From Argyresthia goedartella (Eukaryota; Arthropoda; Insecta; Lepidoptera; Argyresthiidae): a stretch of 64,000 bases of DNA. The stretch lies in the NCBI GenBank assembly GCA_949825045.1, contig OX463820.1, positions 4,352,501-4,416,500 of the forward strand, read 5' to 3'. Below, one piece after another: positions 62,801 to 64,000 of the stretch. The translations under genes were made by a program, and so were the position numbers. Position 1 is the stretch's first letter, and every line of letters begins with the position of its first letter. The notes under the pieces were generated by a model. That model did not search any database and was not told the origin of the DNA. It saw only the letters and a program-made list of their open reading frames with translations.

Positions 62801-63072
62801 AGAGTGAGTGATACGTCAAACCATCGGGCAACTGGTCTACCCACTGCCCTTGGCAGTAGCAGAGTGGTATCTCTGCTACTGCCCGATGTCAAACAATTAA
62901 CAGTTTGATGTTAAGCTCACATTTCTGTTCTATAAGCTCGTAGCTACGCGGCGAAATGTTGAAGCTCAGCGAGCGCACGCTATCCGGCCGGAAGCCGTGC
63001 ACCCAGTACAACAGCTTCAGCTGCTCGTCGTAGAAGCGAATTTCGCCCTGGCTGTTGCCGGTCACTATCACG
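26717..63072 (-). CDS. CFAP251: CFAP251 (WDR66) orthologue, 13 downstream exons, 5' end outside the window
   Basis: Exons at 63072-62921, 54060-53902, 53147-53039, 43374-43169, 42970-42825, 32002-31664, 31577-31353, 30954-30872, 30360-30126, 29861-29733, 29379-29271, 27929-27820 and 26848-26717 join in frame through GT-AG borders to about 710 residues. The first about 470 are WD-repeat blades; the rest is the EF-hand-like tail with the hallmark FVKLYLNHRPAYG. CFAP251 is part of the calmodulin- and spoke-associated complex at radial spoke 3 of motile axonemes; in an insect it should act in sperm flagella. Introns of 8.9, 9.7 and 10.8 kb are full of mobile elements. No frame lesions seen; the upstream exons are missing from the window. 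Confidence 0.93.
27820..27929 (-). CDS. CFAP251: CFAP251 exon l
   Basis: Acceptor TTTCAG, donor GTATTG. GT completes a Gly codon; then EYFSREQSWYLLSILKGLSF and EDRATMQDNDFSFLPE. Confidence 0.87.
28045..28440 (+). repeat. TAGGGTTCCG-type interspersed repeat, copy 1
   Basis: In the CFAP251 intron between exons k and l. Same family as 47391-47788, 51491-51897 and 52459-52900: TAGGGCTCC start, a CACCAGGCTG block, TTAAGGGGGCTC, and GGTACGGAACCCTTCG near the end, finishing in CTCGCACTTAACCG. No coding capacity. Confidence 0.85.
29048..29210. mobile_element. Foldback MITE, near-complete palindrome
   Basis: 163 bp that folds on itself almost end to end. ACAAGTGACATCGCTAAGGA at the left is inverted at the right, and the arms (about 75 bp) differ at only a few positions. 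The centre is GTGACGTCAC, itself palindromic. It lies in the CFAP251 intron just downstream of exon k, 60 bp from its donor. Confidence 0.85.
29271..29379 (-). CDS. CFAP251: CFAP251 exon k
   Basis: Acceptor TTCAG, donor GTAAGA. Encodes LRNAFRNFAIIKTGS and NYVILREDFIDLLSNYG, matching the xxxREDFLNLLLTKG helix of WDR66. Confidence 0.9.
29733..29861 (-). CDS. CFAP251: CFAP251 exon j
   Basis: Acceptor TTCCAG, donor GTGGGC. Encodes VENLIVEAKFKVNQRTPSAE and VDFEEFVKLYLNHRPAYGDN, the hallmark LNHRPxxG of this family in an EF-hand-like helix. Confidence 0.93.
30126..30360 (-). CDS. CFAP251: CFAP251 exon i
   Basis: Acceptor CCCCAG, donor GTAAAT. Encodes GGIDLDPYYCLIEGSRPGWL, FQEIRDLFYYIQILCQG and LPDLMRALGFFPSQYE, a block highly characteristic of the WDR66 C-terminal region (LFRELxDYFYYxQ, LPFVMRAIGFYPS). 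Confidence 0.93.
30571..30721. mobile_element. Small foldback element with poly-G/poly-C core
   Basis: GGGCGTACCCAGG at the left and CTGGGTACGCCC at the right are inverted. CAGCTAGGGGGGG and CCCCTAGCTG form a second matching step, and G-runs face C-runs. About 150 bp in the intron between exons h and i. Confidence 0.7.
30872..30954 (-). CDS. CFAP251: CFAP251 exon h
   Basis: Acceptor ACCCAG, donor GTAAGG. Encodes MCYREDIDTLFTIGFKDTCM and IQWAAKY, the last WD blade, whose final Trp motif (IQWA) aligns with VVQWKI. Confidence 0.88.
31353..31577 (-). CDS. CFAP251: CFAP251 exon g
   Basis: Acceptor TTCCAG, donor GTATGG, 225 bp in phase 0. Encodes YKYKILNYNTTMTLATYLGP and KKIIGLQKLPLDGNPWKHTA, corresponding to the conserved GLQ(I/K)LPxDGNPxK stretch of WDR66. 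Confidence 0.92.
31664..32002 (-). CDS. CFAP251: CFAP251 exon f
   Basis: Acceptor TTTTAG, donor GTATGT, 339 bp in phase 0. Encodes DEGKTVCVYKYDCDKLVWNF, GKHRAHYKDITTVFF and the blade EYRLLSLGLDRIMVEYDIGK, which matches the PRLLSLGKDRLLIEYDL block of vertebrate WDR66. Confidence 0.92.
32088..32325 (+). repeat. Interspersed repeat near the acceptor of CFAP251 exon f
   Basis: Matches, in inverted orientation, 42465-42722: shared blocks include GTATTGTTTGGG, GTGTGGGGTGTG, TTTCAGTTTGTGA, GTGCTCACTTGGGG, GCATCCCAAGA and AAAGTTGTAGAACATT. Located 86 bp upstream of exon f. Confidence 0.8.
32326..33231. other. Intron sequence, no recognised feature
   Basis: AT-rich intronic DNA with no coding or clear repeat structure. 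Confidence 0.4.
33232..33295. repeat. Perfect 64-bp hairpin
   Basis: Two 31-base arms (AAGTTCTTGTTTAGTTTCCA onward, and its complement) separated by two T. I see no mismatch. It sits just beyond the 3' end of LINE copy A and has no other relation to a transposon end that I can see. Confidence 0.9.
33644..36511 (-). pseudogene. ORF2 of LINE copy A (endonuclease + RT), frameshifted
   Basis: Segment 1 (36511-35090): APE endonuclease with IAHQNIQGLPGKE, CVTEHWLKENM (catalytic Glu), VYRPPRDE, ICGDLNVDLL and LSSDHSGQ. Segment 2 (35018-34173): RT with FRPISVLPTISKIFE, KQYGFTRGKSTTDAG, FCDLSKAFDCVDHNM, GVPQGSILGPFLFLVYIND and LFADDTSLVF. Segments 3 and 4 (34142-33644): SYGILLWGKAADIQ and the C-terminal FKGQCILYYNKIPLE. 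Frameshifts near 35100 and 34160 and another near 33900. All expected domains are present. Confidence 0.88.
36559..37359 (-). pseudogene. ORF1 C-terminal part of LINE copy A (esterase-like)
   Basis: An Ala/Pro-rich linker, then KTLLFSDKVGAGFGTLLHN, IVIMVGNHSNISRNDLNK, LCNFPYACNLTE and LYFDMNNFIHNFTLTRD. The order resembles the SGNH-hydrolase-like domain in ORF1 of CR1-type elements, but Ser is replaced in the first block (FSDK) and the terminal DxxH is not clear, so activity is doubtful. 266 codons are open from 37359. Confidence 0.6.
37437..37488. repeat. 52-bp perfect hairpin at the LINE B inversion
   Basis: Arms of 25 bases (CACAAGTTCAGATGTCGTAA onward) flank AA. The left arm is sense LINE sequence (SSDVVKA); the right arm is its inverted duplicate, which opens the inverted block. 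Confidence 0.92.
37640..39056 (+). pseudogene. Reverse transcriptase of LINE copy B
   Basis: KQSKIIPLFKAGSTQDPTNF, FRPISILTTFSKIFEKL, a TAA stop near 37790, then 358 open codons: KQFGFTRGRSTTDAGIQF, FCDLSKAFDCVCHETLI, GVPQGSILGPFLFLIYINDL and LFADDTSLIF (FADD), then FLGITLDSKLQWGPHIDKL. A frameshift near 38740 precedes YIYENIMYVHKNIVNF and the C-terminal end EYIDDKNAWD. Same family type as copies A and E. Confidence 0.88.
39354..40301 (-). pseudogene. ORF1 N-terminal coiled-coil part of LINE copy A
   Basis: Starts MASNITTRRMHALQQQLTDA and is predicted almost entirely coiled coil by its Leu/Glu/Gln heptads. A frameshift follows ERNEND (near 40200). The second frame runs 40207 to the insertion of copy B, ending in a basic patch (KKQRRRRRRGD) and Ala/Pro-rich sequence. 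A basic region IKKYFKLNKFMKKTRGNIK lies in the middle. I assign it to ORF1 of copy A because it ends at the copy B boundary and the esterase-like part resumes on the other side. A host coiled-coil gene is a less likely alternative; TTTATTTCCAG precedes the ATG like a splice acceptor. Confidence 0.5.
41023..41485 (+). mobile_element. Non-autonomous repeat element, copy 1
   Basis: About 430-460 bp, found inverted at 62238-62663. One end is TTATGTGACTGCTACATAAT followed by a hairpin with CTCGAG arms (41057-41100). No protein. This copy has an internal duplication (CGCAGGCGGGCGTCGGCG at 41239 and 41307, 68 bp apart) that the other lacks. Class unknown. Confidence 0.8.
42226..42310 (+). repeat. 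Short interspersed repeat, copy 1
   Basis: CTTCTCCCACAGTGGTAGAA, then AGAGAAGAGGCAAAAAATTA and GTGTAAATATCTACAGTA. The same sequence occurs at 44147-44222 in direct orientation. Possibly the 3' end of an unrecognised retroelement, since AATAAA follows. Confidence 0.7.
42465..42722 (-). repeat. Interspersed repeat near the donor of CFAP251 exon e, inverted partner of 32088
   Basis: On the minus strand it carries the same blocks in the same order as 32088-32325. It begins 103 bp downstream of the exon e donor, so the two copies occupy opposite ends of the same 10.8-kb intron. Confidence 0.8.
42825..42970 (-). CDS. CFAP251: CFAP251 exon e
   Basis: Acceptor TCTCAG, donor GTTAGT. Encodes GLHLACGLNTGQLLFLDPIT, then NYSCDSLTLAMA. 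The donor opens a 10.8-kb intron. A repeat inverted with respect to one near the far acceptor lies about 100 bp downstream. Confidence 0.88.
43169..43374 (-). CDS. CFAP251: CFAP251 exon d
   Basis: Acceptor ACAAG (purine-rich tract, weaker than the others), donor GTTAGT. Encodes RRPFVCLGYSDGLVEIFNF, GQHKLFARTDLRD and a strand with SCMKYSPSG. Frame is preserved on both sides, supporting the acceptor. Confidence 0.87.
43375..43977. other. Intron sequence, no recognised feature
   Basis: Intron upstream of exon d. No coding signature or clear repeats. Confidence 0.4.
43978..44140 (+). mobile_element. 3' UTR stub of the LINE A family
   Basis: CTGTATGGGGTTACTCTGG through CCTATTTTTAAAAGAGATCT matches the reverse complement of 33510-33660, the 3' UTR of copy A. 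A severely 5'-truncated insertion. Confidence 0.8.
44147..44222 (+). repeat. Short interspersed repeat, copy 2
   Basis: Direct copy of 42226-42310, with a few changes, ending CTACAGTAAAA and running into the A-run that abuts LINE copy 3. Confidence 0.7.
44237..45264 (-). mobile_element. LINE copy 3 (same family as the intact LINE), 5'-truncated
   Basis: Minus strand. Its 3' end (complement of CTTCCAGCAAACC at 44237) coincides with the 3' end of the intact copy at 55926. The body retains the region from just before YADD to the C-terminus. The 44458-44982 frame reads RLIDYADVYWASANKEQLNK, FVFGLRKFDHVSEYRREL and LRATSLWNKLPSAIR. Frameshifted upstream. Its 5' end abuts the DDE transposase relic at 45295. 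Confidence 0.8.
45532..47142 (-). mobile_element. Tc1/mariner transposon, full length, inserted in another transposase gene
   Basis: TA flanks at 45530-45531 and 47143-47144. Terminal inverted repeats of over 100 bp begin CAGGGTGTTTGGTGCATCGT (left) and CAGGATGTTTGGTGCATCGT (right, complement), both continuing through AAATGGCGGATAGAAGG. Length 1611 bp. The transposase is on the minus strand and broken. A third copy starts at 63464. Confidence 0.92.
46268..46930 (-). pseudogene. Tc1/mariner transposase (DD34D-like), broken
   Basis: RFLLHTDLEDRDFLKSILWT then DESKFTKEAI (first Asp, about 46775), RRFQRRFSINVWAGVVGN, DGENYLDFLVYILPELL, FQQDGCPAHWRTAVREHL (second Asp, about 46500) and SPDLNPLD (third Asp, about 46370). 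A frameshift or missing base lies around 46590 and the C-terminus is out of frame, with no recognisable N-terminal helix-turn-helix left. Confidence 0.85.
47391..47788 (+). repeat. TAGGGTTCCG-type interspersed repeat, copy 2
   Basis: Best preserved plus-strand copy, starting TAGGGTTCCGTATCC at 47395 and ending CTCGCACTTGACCGG. It interrupts the DDE transposase relic (LLTF before it, WFEKLL after it on the minus strand), so it moved after that gene was present. Confidence 0.88.
48341..49469. other. Intron sequence, little recognised
   Basis: Contains one half (48361-48390, GATATCGAGAGATAGG) of an inverted pair with 50636-50663. Otherwise nothing recognisable. Confidence 0.35.
49470..49574. 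repeat. Hairpin of 105 bp next to the SINE
   Basis: CGATTTGATCAGAGCAAC at the left is inverted at the right, with arms of about 28 bases and one mismatch and a loop of about 50 bases. Possibly a very small foldback element; 16 bp upstream of the SINE head. Confidence 0.75.
49591..49850 (+). mobile_element. tRNA-derived SINE, full-length copy
   Basis: The head GACCCGAATGGCCGAGTCGG contains an A-box-like TGGCCGAGTCGG. The B box is GGTTCGAGTCC, a perfect polymerase III match, inside a near-complete tRNA-like fold with GGGGGC closing. The body includes GTACCCAAGATACAGGGA and the tail is (ATT)n ending at 49850. Confidence 0.85.
49851..51490. other. Intron sequence, mostly unrecognised
   Basis: AT-rich. 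The stretch 51130-51290 (CTGCAGTGGGTAGCTGTAGGC, then (GATGAT)n) resembles, reversed, a common lepidopteran interspersed repeat with CATCATCAT and CCACTGCTGGACATAGG, but is degenerate. Confidence 0.35.
51491..51897 (-). repeat. TAGGGTTCCG-type interspersed repeat, copy 3
   Basis: Inverted relative to copy 2 and close to identical over about 400 bp (ACCGGTCAAGTGCGAGTC start, GGTACGGAACCCTAAAAA end). In the same intron as copies 2 and 4. Confidence 0.9.
52459..52900 (-). repeat. TAGGGTTCCG-type interspersed repeat, copy 4 (diverged)
   Basis: TCGGTCAAGTGCGGGTCGGA start, GAAGCGGCAACAGAAATACT and GGATACGGAACCCTAAAAAG end are shared with the family. The middle (52510-52720) is unrelated, so this is a diverged subfamily or a copy with a replaced centre. 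Confidence 0.8.
53039..53147 (-). CDS. CFAP251: CFAP251 exon c
   Basis: Acceptor CTTCAG, donor GTAAGC. Encodes STHNQGIAFVDFVTEKLQTI and then CNMYPATALTVHPD, a WD blade; TALTVHP corresponds to the AISCHP strand of the vertebrate protein. Inverted SINE copies lie on both sides, one only 92 bp upstream. Confidence 0.88.
53240..53369 (-). mobile_element. SINE, 5'-truncated copy, inverted
   Basis: The reverse complement of the 3' half of 49591-49850, from CTAAGTATAATATTTATC to an (ATT)n tail. Located 92 bp upstream of CFAP251 exon c. Confidence 0.88.
53590..53830 (+). repeat. AACCCCCGA-type lepidopteran interspersed repeat
   Basis: AACCCCCGATGAAAAAGAG, CTGTCTGTCTGTGGCACTGTAG and GGACGGATTTTAATGCGG are the recognisable blocks of a very common lepidopteran repeat. 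Ends 70 bp downstream of the exon b donor. Confidence 0.6.
53902..54060 (-). CDS. CFAP251: CFAP251 exon b
   Basis: Acceptor TTGCAG, donor GTAAGT. GT completes the Cys codon. Encodes a Pro/Cys-rich insertion (KPPPCPCWEQVVSE), then MLITKKLPTDATTKQKYFLV and RDFVI, the start of the next WD blade. The preceding intron is 8.9 kb and carries an intact-looking LINE. Confidence 0.88.
54544..54582 (+). repeat. (ATTTC)n tail after AATAAA, probable retroelement 3' end
   Basis: TTAATAAAC followed by four to five CATTT units. This is typical of a non-LTR retroelement 3' end; I could not identify the body upstream. Confidence 0.5.
54637..54874. mobile_element. Foldback MITE, about 75-bp inverted arms
   Basis: GTTGTTTT then ACGCCCGGCTCAGGGACTAT and GAACAACTTTCCCC at the left are mirrored at the right end (GGGGAAAGTTGTTC, ATAGTCCCTGAGCCGGGCGT, AAAACAAC). 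The centre of about 80 bp is unrelated. No coding sequence. Confidence 0.85.
54881..55635. other. Intron sequence, no recognised feature
   Basis: Includes short decayed repeat-like motifs (ACGGCTCAACCGATTTCAA) but no firm assignment. Confidence 0.35.
55636..55808. repeat. 84-bp tandem repeat, two copies plus a start of a third
   Basis: CAACGTTATGAAGTGAT at 55636 and 55720, and CAACGTTAT again at 55804. Units are about 85% identical. Confidence 0.85.
56114..59062 (-). CDS. LINE ORF2, endonuclease-reverse transcriptase, 982 residues
   Basis: Residues about 50-280 form the APE endonuclease (LVHINAQSIHSSYSD, VSESFLKPSLPSS with catalytic Glu, LILGDFNTCLL, and the SYHDLIFLSYK histidine block). 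Residues about 500-790 form the RT palm (FRPISILPLLSKVLESV, ALLDFSSAFNCVDFDILTQI, AGVPQGGILSPLLFSVFIN, YHLYADDLQIY near residue 700). The C-terminal region contains DYADVCWASANEEQLN and ITLWNSLPCTIRDS. No RNase H domain. The length is as expected for the CR1/L2 side of the jockey superfamily; exact clade not resolved. Confidence 0.92.
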   Translation of the reverse strand: MDSSLHIEDSFFSCSSNDDFFESAESDNENSSLAESLSIKLKNVFGNGLGKNLNLVHINAQSIHSSYSDLVDTFNQQCIDGILVSESFLKPSLPSSMYCLPGYRLYRNDRVGKADGGVAVYLRSDIPCKVVSASPSQYSESAEYLFLEICLHHHKVLLGVFYSPSLRIDYFESFESLLNELTPLYSDTLILGDFNTCLLKNNCRSDKLQSIVDSLNMHILPLDATHFQPHCTPSLLDLIITSDPDKVAAHGQINTPFSYHDLIFLSYKIRSPKSRAKFLDIRSFKKLDLDSLKADASSIDWSPVISSETVDDKVNNFNTIILGLFDRHAPIKRVRVKHLPAPWLNDVIKRLMTKRNRAKCRYKKDPTNENFHTFKSLRNRCNRMCRDAKRRHIYECIENYTPAQVWKFLRTLGVGKSRDLPVGNVDLNGLNRFFSAPPVVMDFIVKEATLRSLRLRPAATTTPFEFSPVGVDAVRKAVLAISSKAVGDDKICPRMIRSVLDELLPAITHLINYSLSECSFPKVWKKAHVIPLPKTSNPSSFKEFRPISILPLLSKVLESVVHTQFSSYLSRNNLINRFQSGFRSGHSTATALLKVTDDIQFAMDNKQLSVLALLDFSSAFNCVDFDILTQILRSLNVSSRSACWFDSYLRDRQQRIRSEETFTEWCDLLAGVPQGGILSPLLFSVFINSISDVISSPYHLYADDLQIYRHFLFSDVNLAIDTLNADLENIRTWALSYGLLVNPSKSQAIIIGTRHSLNVLQQLPIPPVTYDGTLIAYSDKAKNLGVMFDRQLSWTNHVSEVSRRVFATFHSLRRLQNFLPHQTKITLAQSLLLPLIDYADVCWASANEEQLNRLERFQNLGIRFIFGLRKFDHVSQYRKELKWLPIRLRRDTHILTLLFNILTNPRYPSFLRELFQFLPSARPRRTHTASLLSIPHHNTVAYKHCFRLRAITLWNSLPCTIRDSPSLPVFKNRLKEHYLSLS
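59596..60372 (-). CDS. LINE ORF1, nucleic-acid-binding protein, 258 residues
   Basis: The N-terminus (MDLHAEIHKNMEELAATF) is likely a coiled coil. The middle (KVLLVHGVEEAENEKPDIVF, RVVHRLGAKGNN, PLLVRFATYSARCELWGVK) looks like the RRM-plus-C-terminal arrangement of LINE ORF1 chaperones. ITVSEFLTKTRYEVFVAARK and WSSDGKVLVILPDKSRH follow, and a basic Ala/Thr tail ends QGVKK. It would coat the LINE RNA. The start is the same Met as in copy 1. Confidence 0.85.
   Translation of the reverse strand: MDLHAEIHKNMEELAATFTEQMGRHDQKLQSATLATGPVDITNLAREFRDFKDLMWKTLGMLKSQLELVTRGLDRHETAARRKVLLVHGVEEAENEKPDIVFSDALASRLKLSAECLSAVRVVHRLGAKGNNHRPLLVRFATYSARCELWGVKRQLKGSGITVSEFLTKTRYEVFVAARKHFGLNNTWSSDGKVLVILPDKSRHKVECWADLRPLTEKYPSKETLLPAGKGKKPAAVTAATSTRAQTRRAAHTQGVKK
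60905..61279 (+). pseudogene. C-terminal fragment of another non-LTR retrotransposon ORF2
   Basis: LPRRDWCNFNRLRTGLRMD, then after a shift DSPACTCG, and GGPPEDLIKLTDETTEWL followed by KSLNINL and a stop. This LxRxxWxxxNRxRTG...CxCG...WLxxLxI arrangement is the C-terminal zinc-knuckle-like end of jockey/R1-type ORF2. Plus strand, antisense to CFAP251. Confidence 0.7.
61447..61680. mobile_element. Foldback MITE, about 57-bp inverted arms
   Basis: Left ATCCCTTCACTTTGTAAATG and CCTCGAAGCTTCT are inverted at the right (AGAAGCTTCGGGG, CATTAACAAAGTGCAGGGAT). The centre contains a second imperfect inverted pair (GGGTATACGTACC / GGGTACGCATACTCC). Confidence 0.8.
61690..62237. other. Intron sequence, no recognised feature
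   Basis: AT-rich. Ends of some interspersed element may be present (TTTTTTTGAGAGTGTAG at 62087) but not assignable. Confidence 0.35.
62238..62663 (-). mobile_element. Non-autonomous repeat element, copy 2 (inverted relative to copy 1)
   Basis: Homologous along its whole length to 41023-41485 on the opposite strand, including the CTCGAG hairpin and the terminal GTAGCAGTCACATAA. It lies 258 bp downstream of CFAP251 exon a. Confidence 0.8.
62921..63072 (-). CDS. CFAP251: CFAP251 exon a (first in window)
   Basis: Acceptor CCCCAG and donor GTGAGC. Encodes VIVTGNSQGEIRFYDEQLKL and LYWVHGFRPDSVRSLSF, a WD blade matching the VTGxxxGxIKFYDEQLKL block of vertebrate WDR66. It ends with T of a split Cys codon. 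Confidence 0.9.
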
Positions 63073-63463
63073 CTGGGGAGCGAGAATCAATGATCATCAG
63101 CCTGTCGGGGTATCCAGTTGAGTATAGACCTCCTCATGTAGCAGCCATTCAACTCTGCCCAGTGAATCAATGTGGAGCATGTAGCCCATTCATGTTCCCA
63201 CCGAGGGGCAAGGGCTTTTACTCGAATTCGAGCAAGATTTTGGGTCACCCCACCGCGCCGGCGCAGTGCGGGTTGACGACGTGTATCGGGTTATTGCAAA
63301 TTGTGACTGATGGGCCTTTCGTTTTTCACTGAAAGTGTCTGTAAAAACTTTGTTGATCGTGAAGCTATAGTGCTTTCTATATATACTTTCAGAAAAAACA
63401 GTGTTGCTAGCTTTAAAAAAAAATTGTTACCCAATAGTTAAGGATAAACACATCTTATCGTAT
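63073..63463. other. Intron sequence upstream of CFAP251 exon a
   Basis: No exon with WD-repeat signature in any minus-strand frame. The GC-rich block 63230-63290 (CACCCCACCGCGCCGGCGCA) looks repeat-derived but is not identified. Confidence 0.4.
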
Positions 63464-64000
63464 CAGTGGTGGTGCATCGTTTGCCAAATTAAAATGGCGG
63501 ATATAAGGGGTCATTTTCTATCTCATACTCGTACGTCCACAAAAAAGTTTTGGCCCAACGGATTTTTTTATTTTAATATTTTTAACTTTTTTGAAAATTT
63601 CTCCAGTACGTCTCTAAACTTGAATAAATAAAAAAGTTATAATAAGACCTGCAATTATTTACTGTTATTGGTTGTGTAATATTATACATTTATTTTAAAG
63701 TCAAAAATACTGGAAATTAACATCTAGTTTTTTTTAATTAAAGAAGTGAAAATCTGTAACGAATAATCTTGGACTTGCAATAAAAAAACTAAACAATGCT
63801 TTTTCTTGAAAGTTTTTAAAAACGTTTGCTGGTTTATCTTCTTTCTAATAATGTACAATAATGCCATAAAAACCATTACTAGGTTCATTTATTGTATTCT
63901 ATACAGCTGATATTCGACAGGTATGTAAGAATAAACATGATTTTGTAGTTAGAAAGAAATTTGCAATTATTCTTTAATCACAAAAACACATTATTTATAA
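63464..64000 (+). mobile_element. Tc1/mariner copy, cut by the window end
   Basis: Begins CAGTGGTGGTGCATCGTTTG just after TAT and continues like 45532-46150 for its whole visible length (AAAATGGCGGATATAAGG, ACAGCTGATATTCGACAGG, CACAAAAACACATTATT). Only the transposase-distal part (the 3' end of its minus-strand gene) is visible. Confidence 0.85.

Noticed and set aside
62822..62888. Hairpin (GGCAGTAGCAGAG arms) as a microRNA precursor next to CFAP251 exon a
   Set aside because: Arms are short, the outer stem is interrupted by about 25 unpaired bases, and there is no supporting evidence; more likely repeat debris.

Overview
This is a eukaryotic, almost certainly insect, genome segment, and the repeat content points to a moth or butterfly (Lepidoptera). 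The interspersed families starting TAGGGTTCCGTA and ending in CAAGTGCGAGTC, the AACCCCCGA repeat, the abundant TACCTACC tracts and the esterase-type CR1-like LINEs with GAGTTT tails are ones I associate with lepidopteran genomes. That identification rests on recognition, not on a search. Genes have spliced exons with GT-AG borders, and no prokaryotic feature is present.

Two host genes are supported. A compact three-exon gene at 20351-21084 (+) encodes a BCL7-family protein (SWI/SNF accessory subunit). The minus strand from 63072 down to 26717 carries the last 13 exons of CFAP251/WDR66, a WD-repeat protein of the axonemal calmodulin- and spoke-associated complex. Its reading frame closes across every splice junction, giving about 710 residues, and the gene continues upstream past the window end. 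Three of its introns are 9-11 kb long and filled with mobile elements.

Layout: 1-1945 is the 3' end of a Ty3/gypsy-like LTR retrotransposon, with hairpin-forming tandem repeats after pol. 2266-6925 is a LINE with a deleted ORF1 and a broken ORF2. 7943-8232 is a foldback MITE. 10160-15925 is a stack of LINE fragments nested in one another. 17155-19611 is a nearly complete piggyBac element with TTAA ends. BCL7 follows. 22440-25812 is a decayed hAT (TTF/ZMYM1-like) transposon enclosing a THAP-domain pseudogene and a 1-kb minisatellite. From 26717 onward everything lies in CFAP251. Its introns hold an esterase-ORF1 LINE interrupted by a rearranged second LINE (33310-40860), a Tc1/mariner element inserted into another DDE transposase gene (45295-48340), tRNA-derived SINEs, several foldback MITEs, and a LINE with two apparently intact ORFs (55926-60480).

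The most unusual structural signals are these. Inverted repeat pairs are placed at the two ends of one giant CFAP251 intron and around blocks of its exons. The LTR element has a nine-copy hairpin array. LINE copy B has a small palindromic inversion. The piggyBac element repeats an internal palindromic motif. I found no convincing new protein system; most of the interest lies in nested mobile-element architecture inside a ciliary gene.
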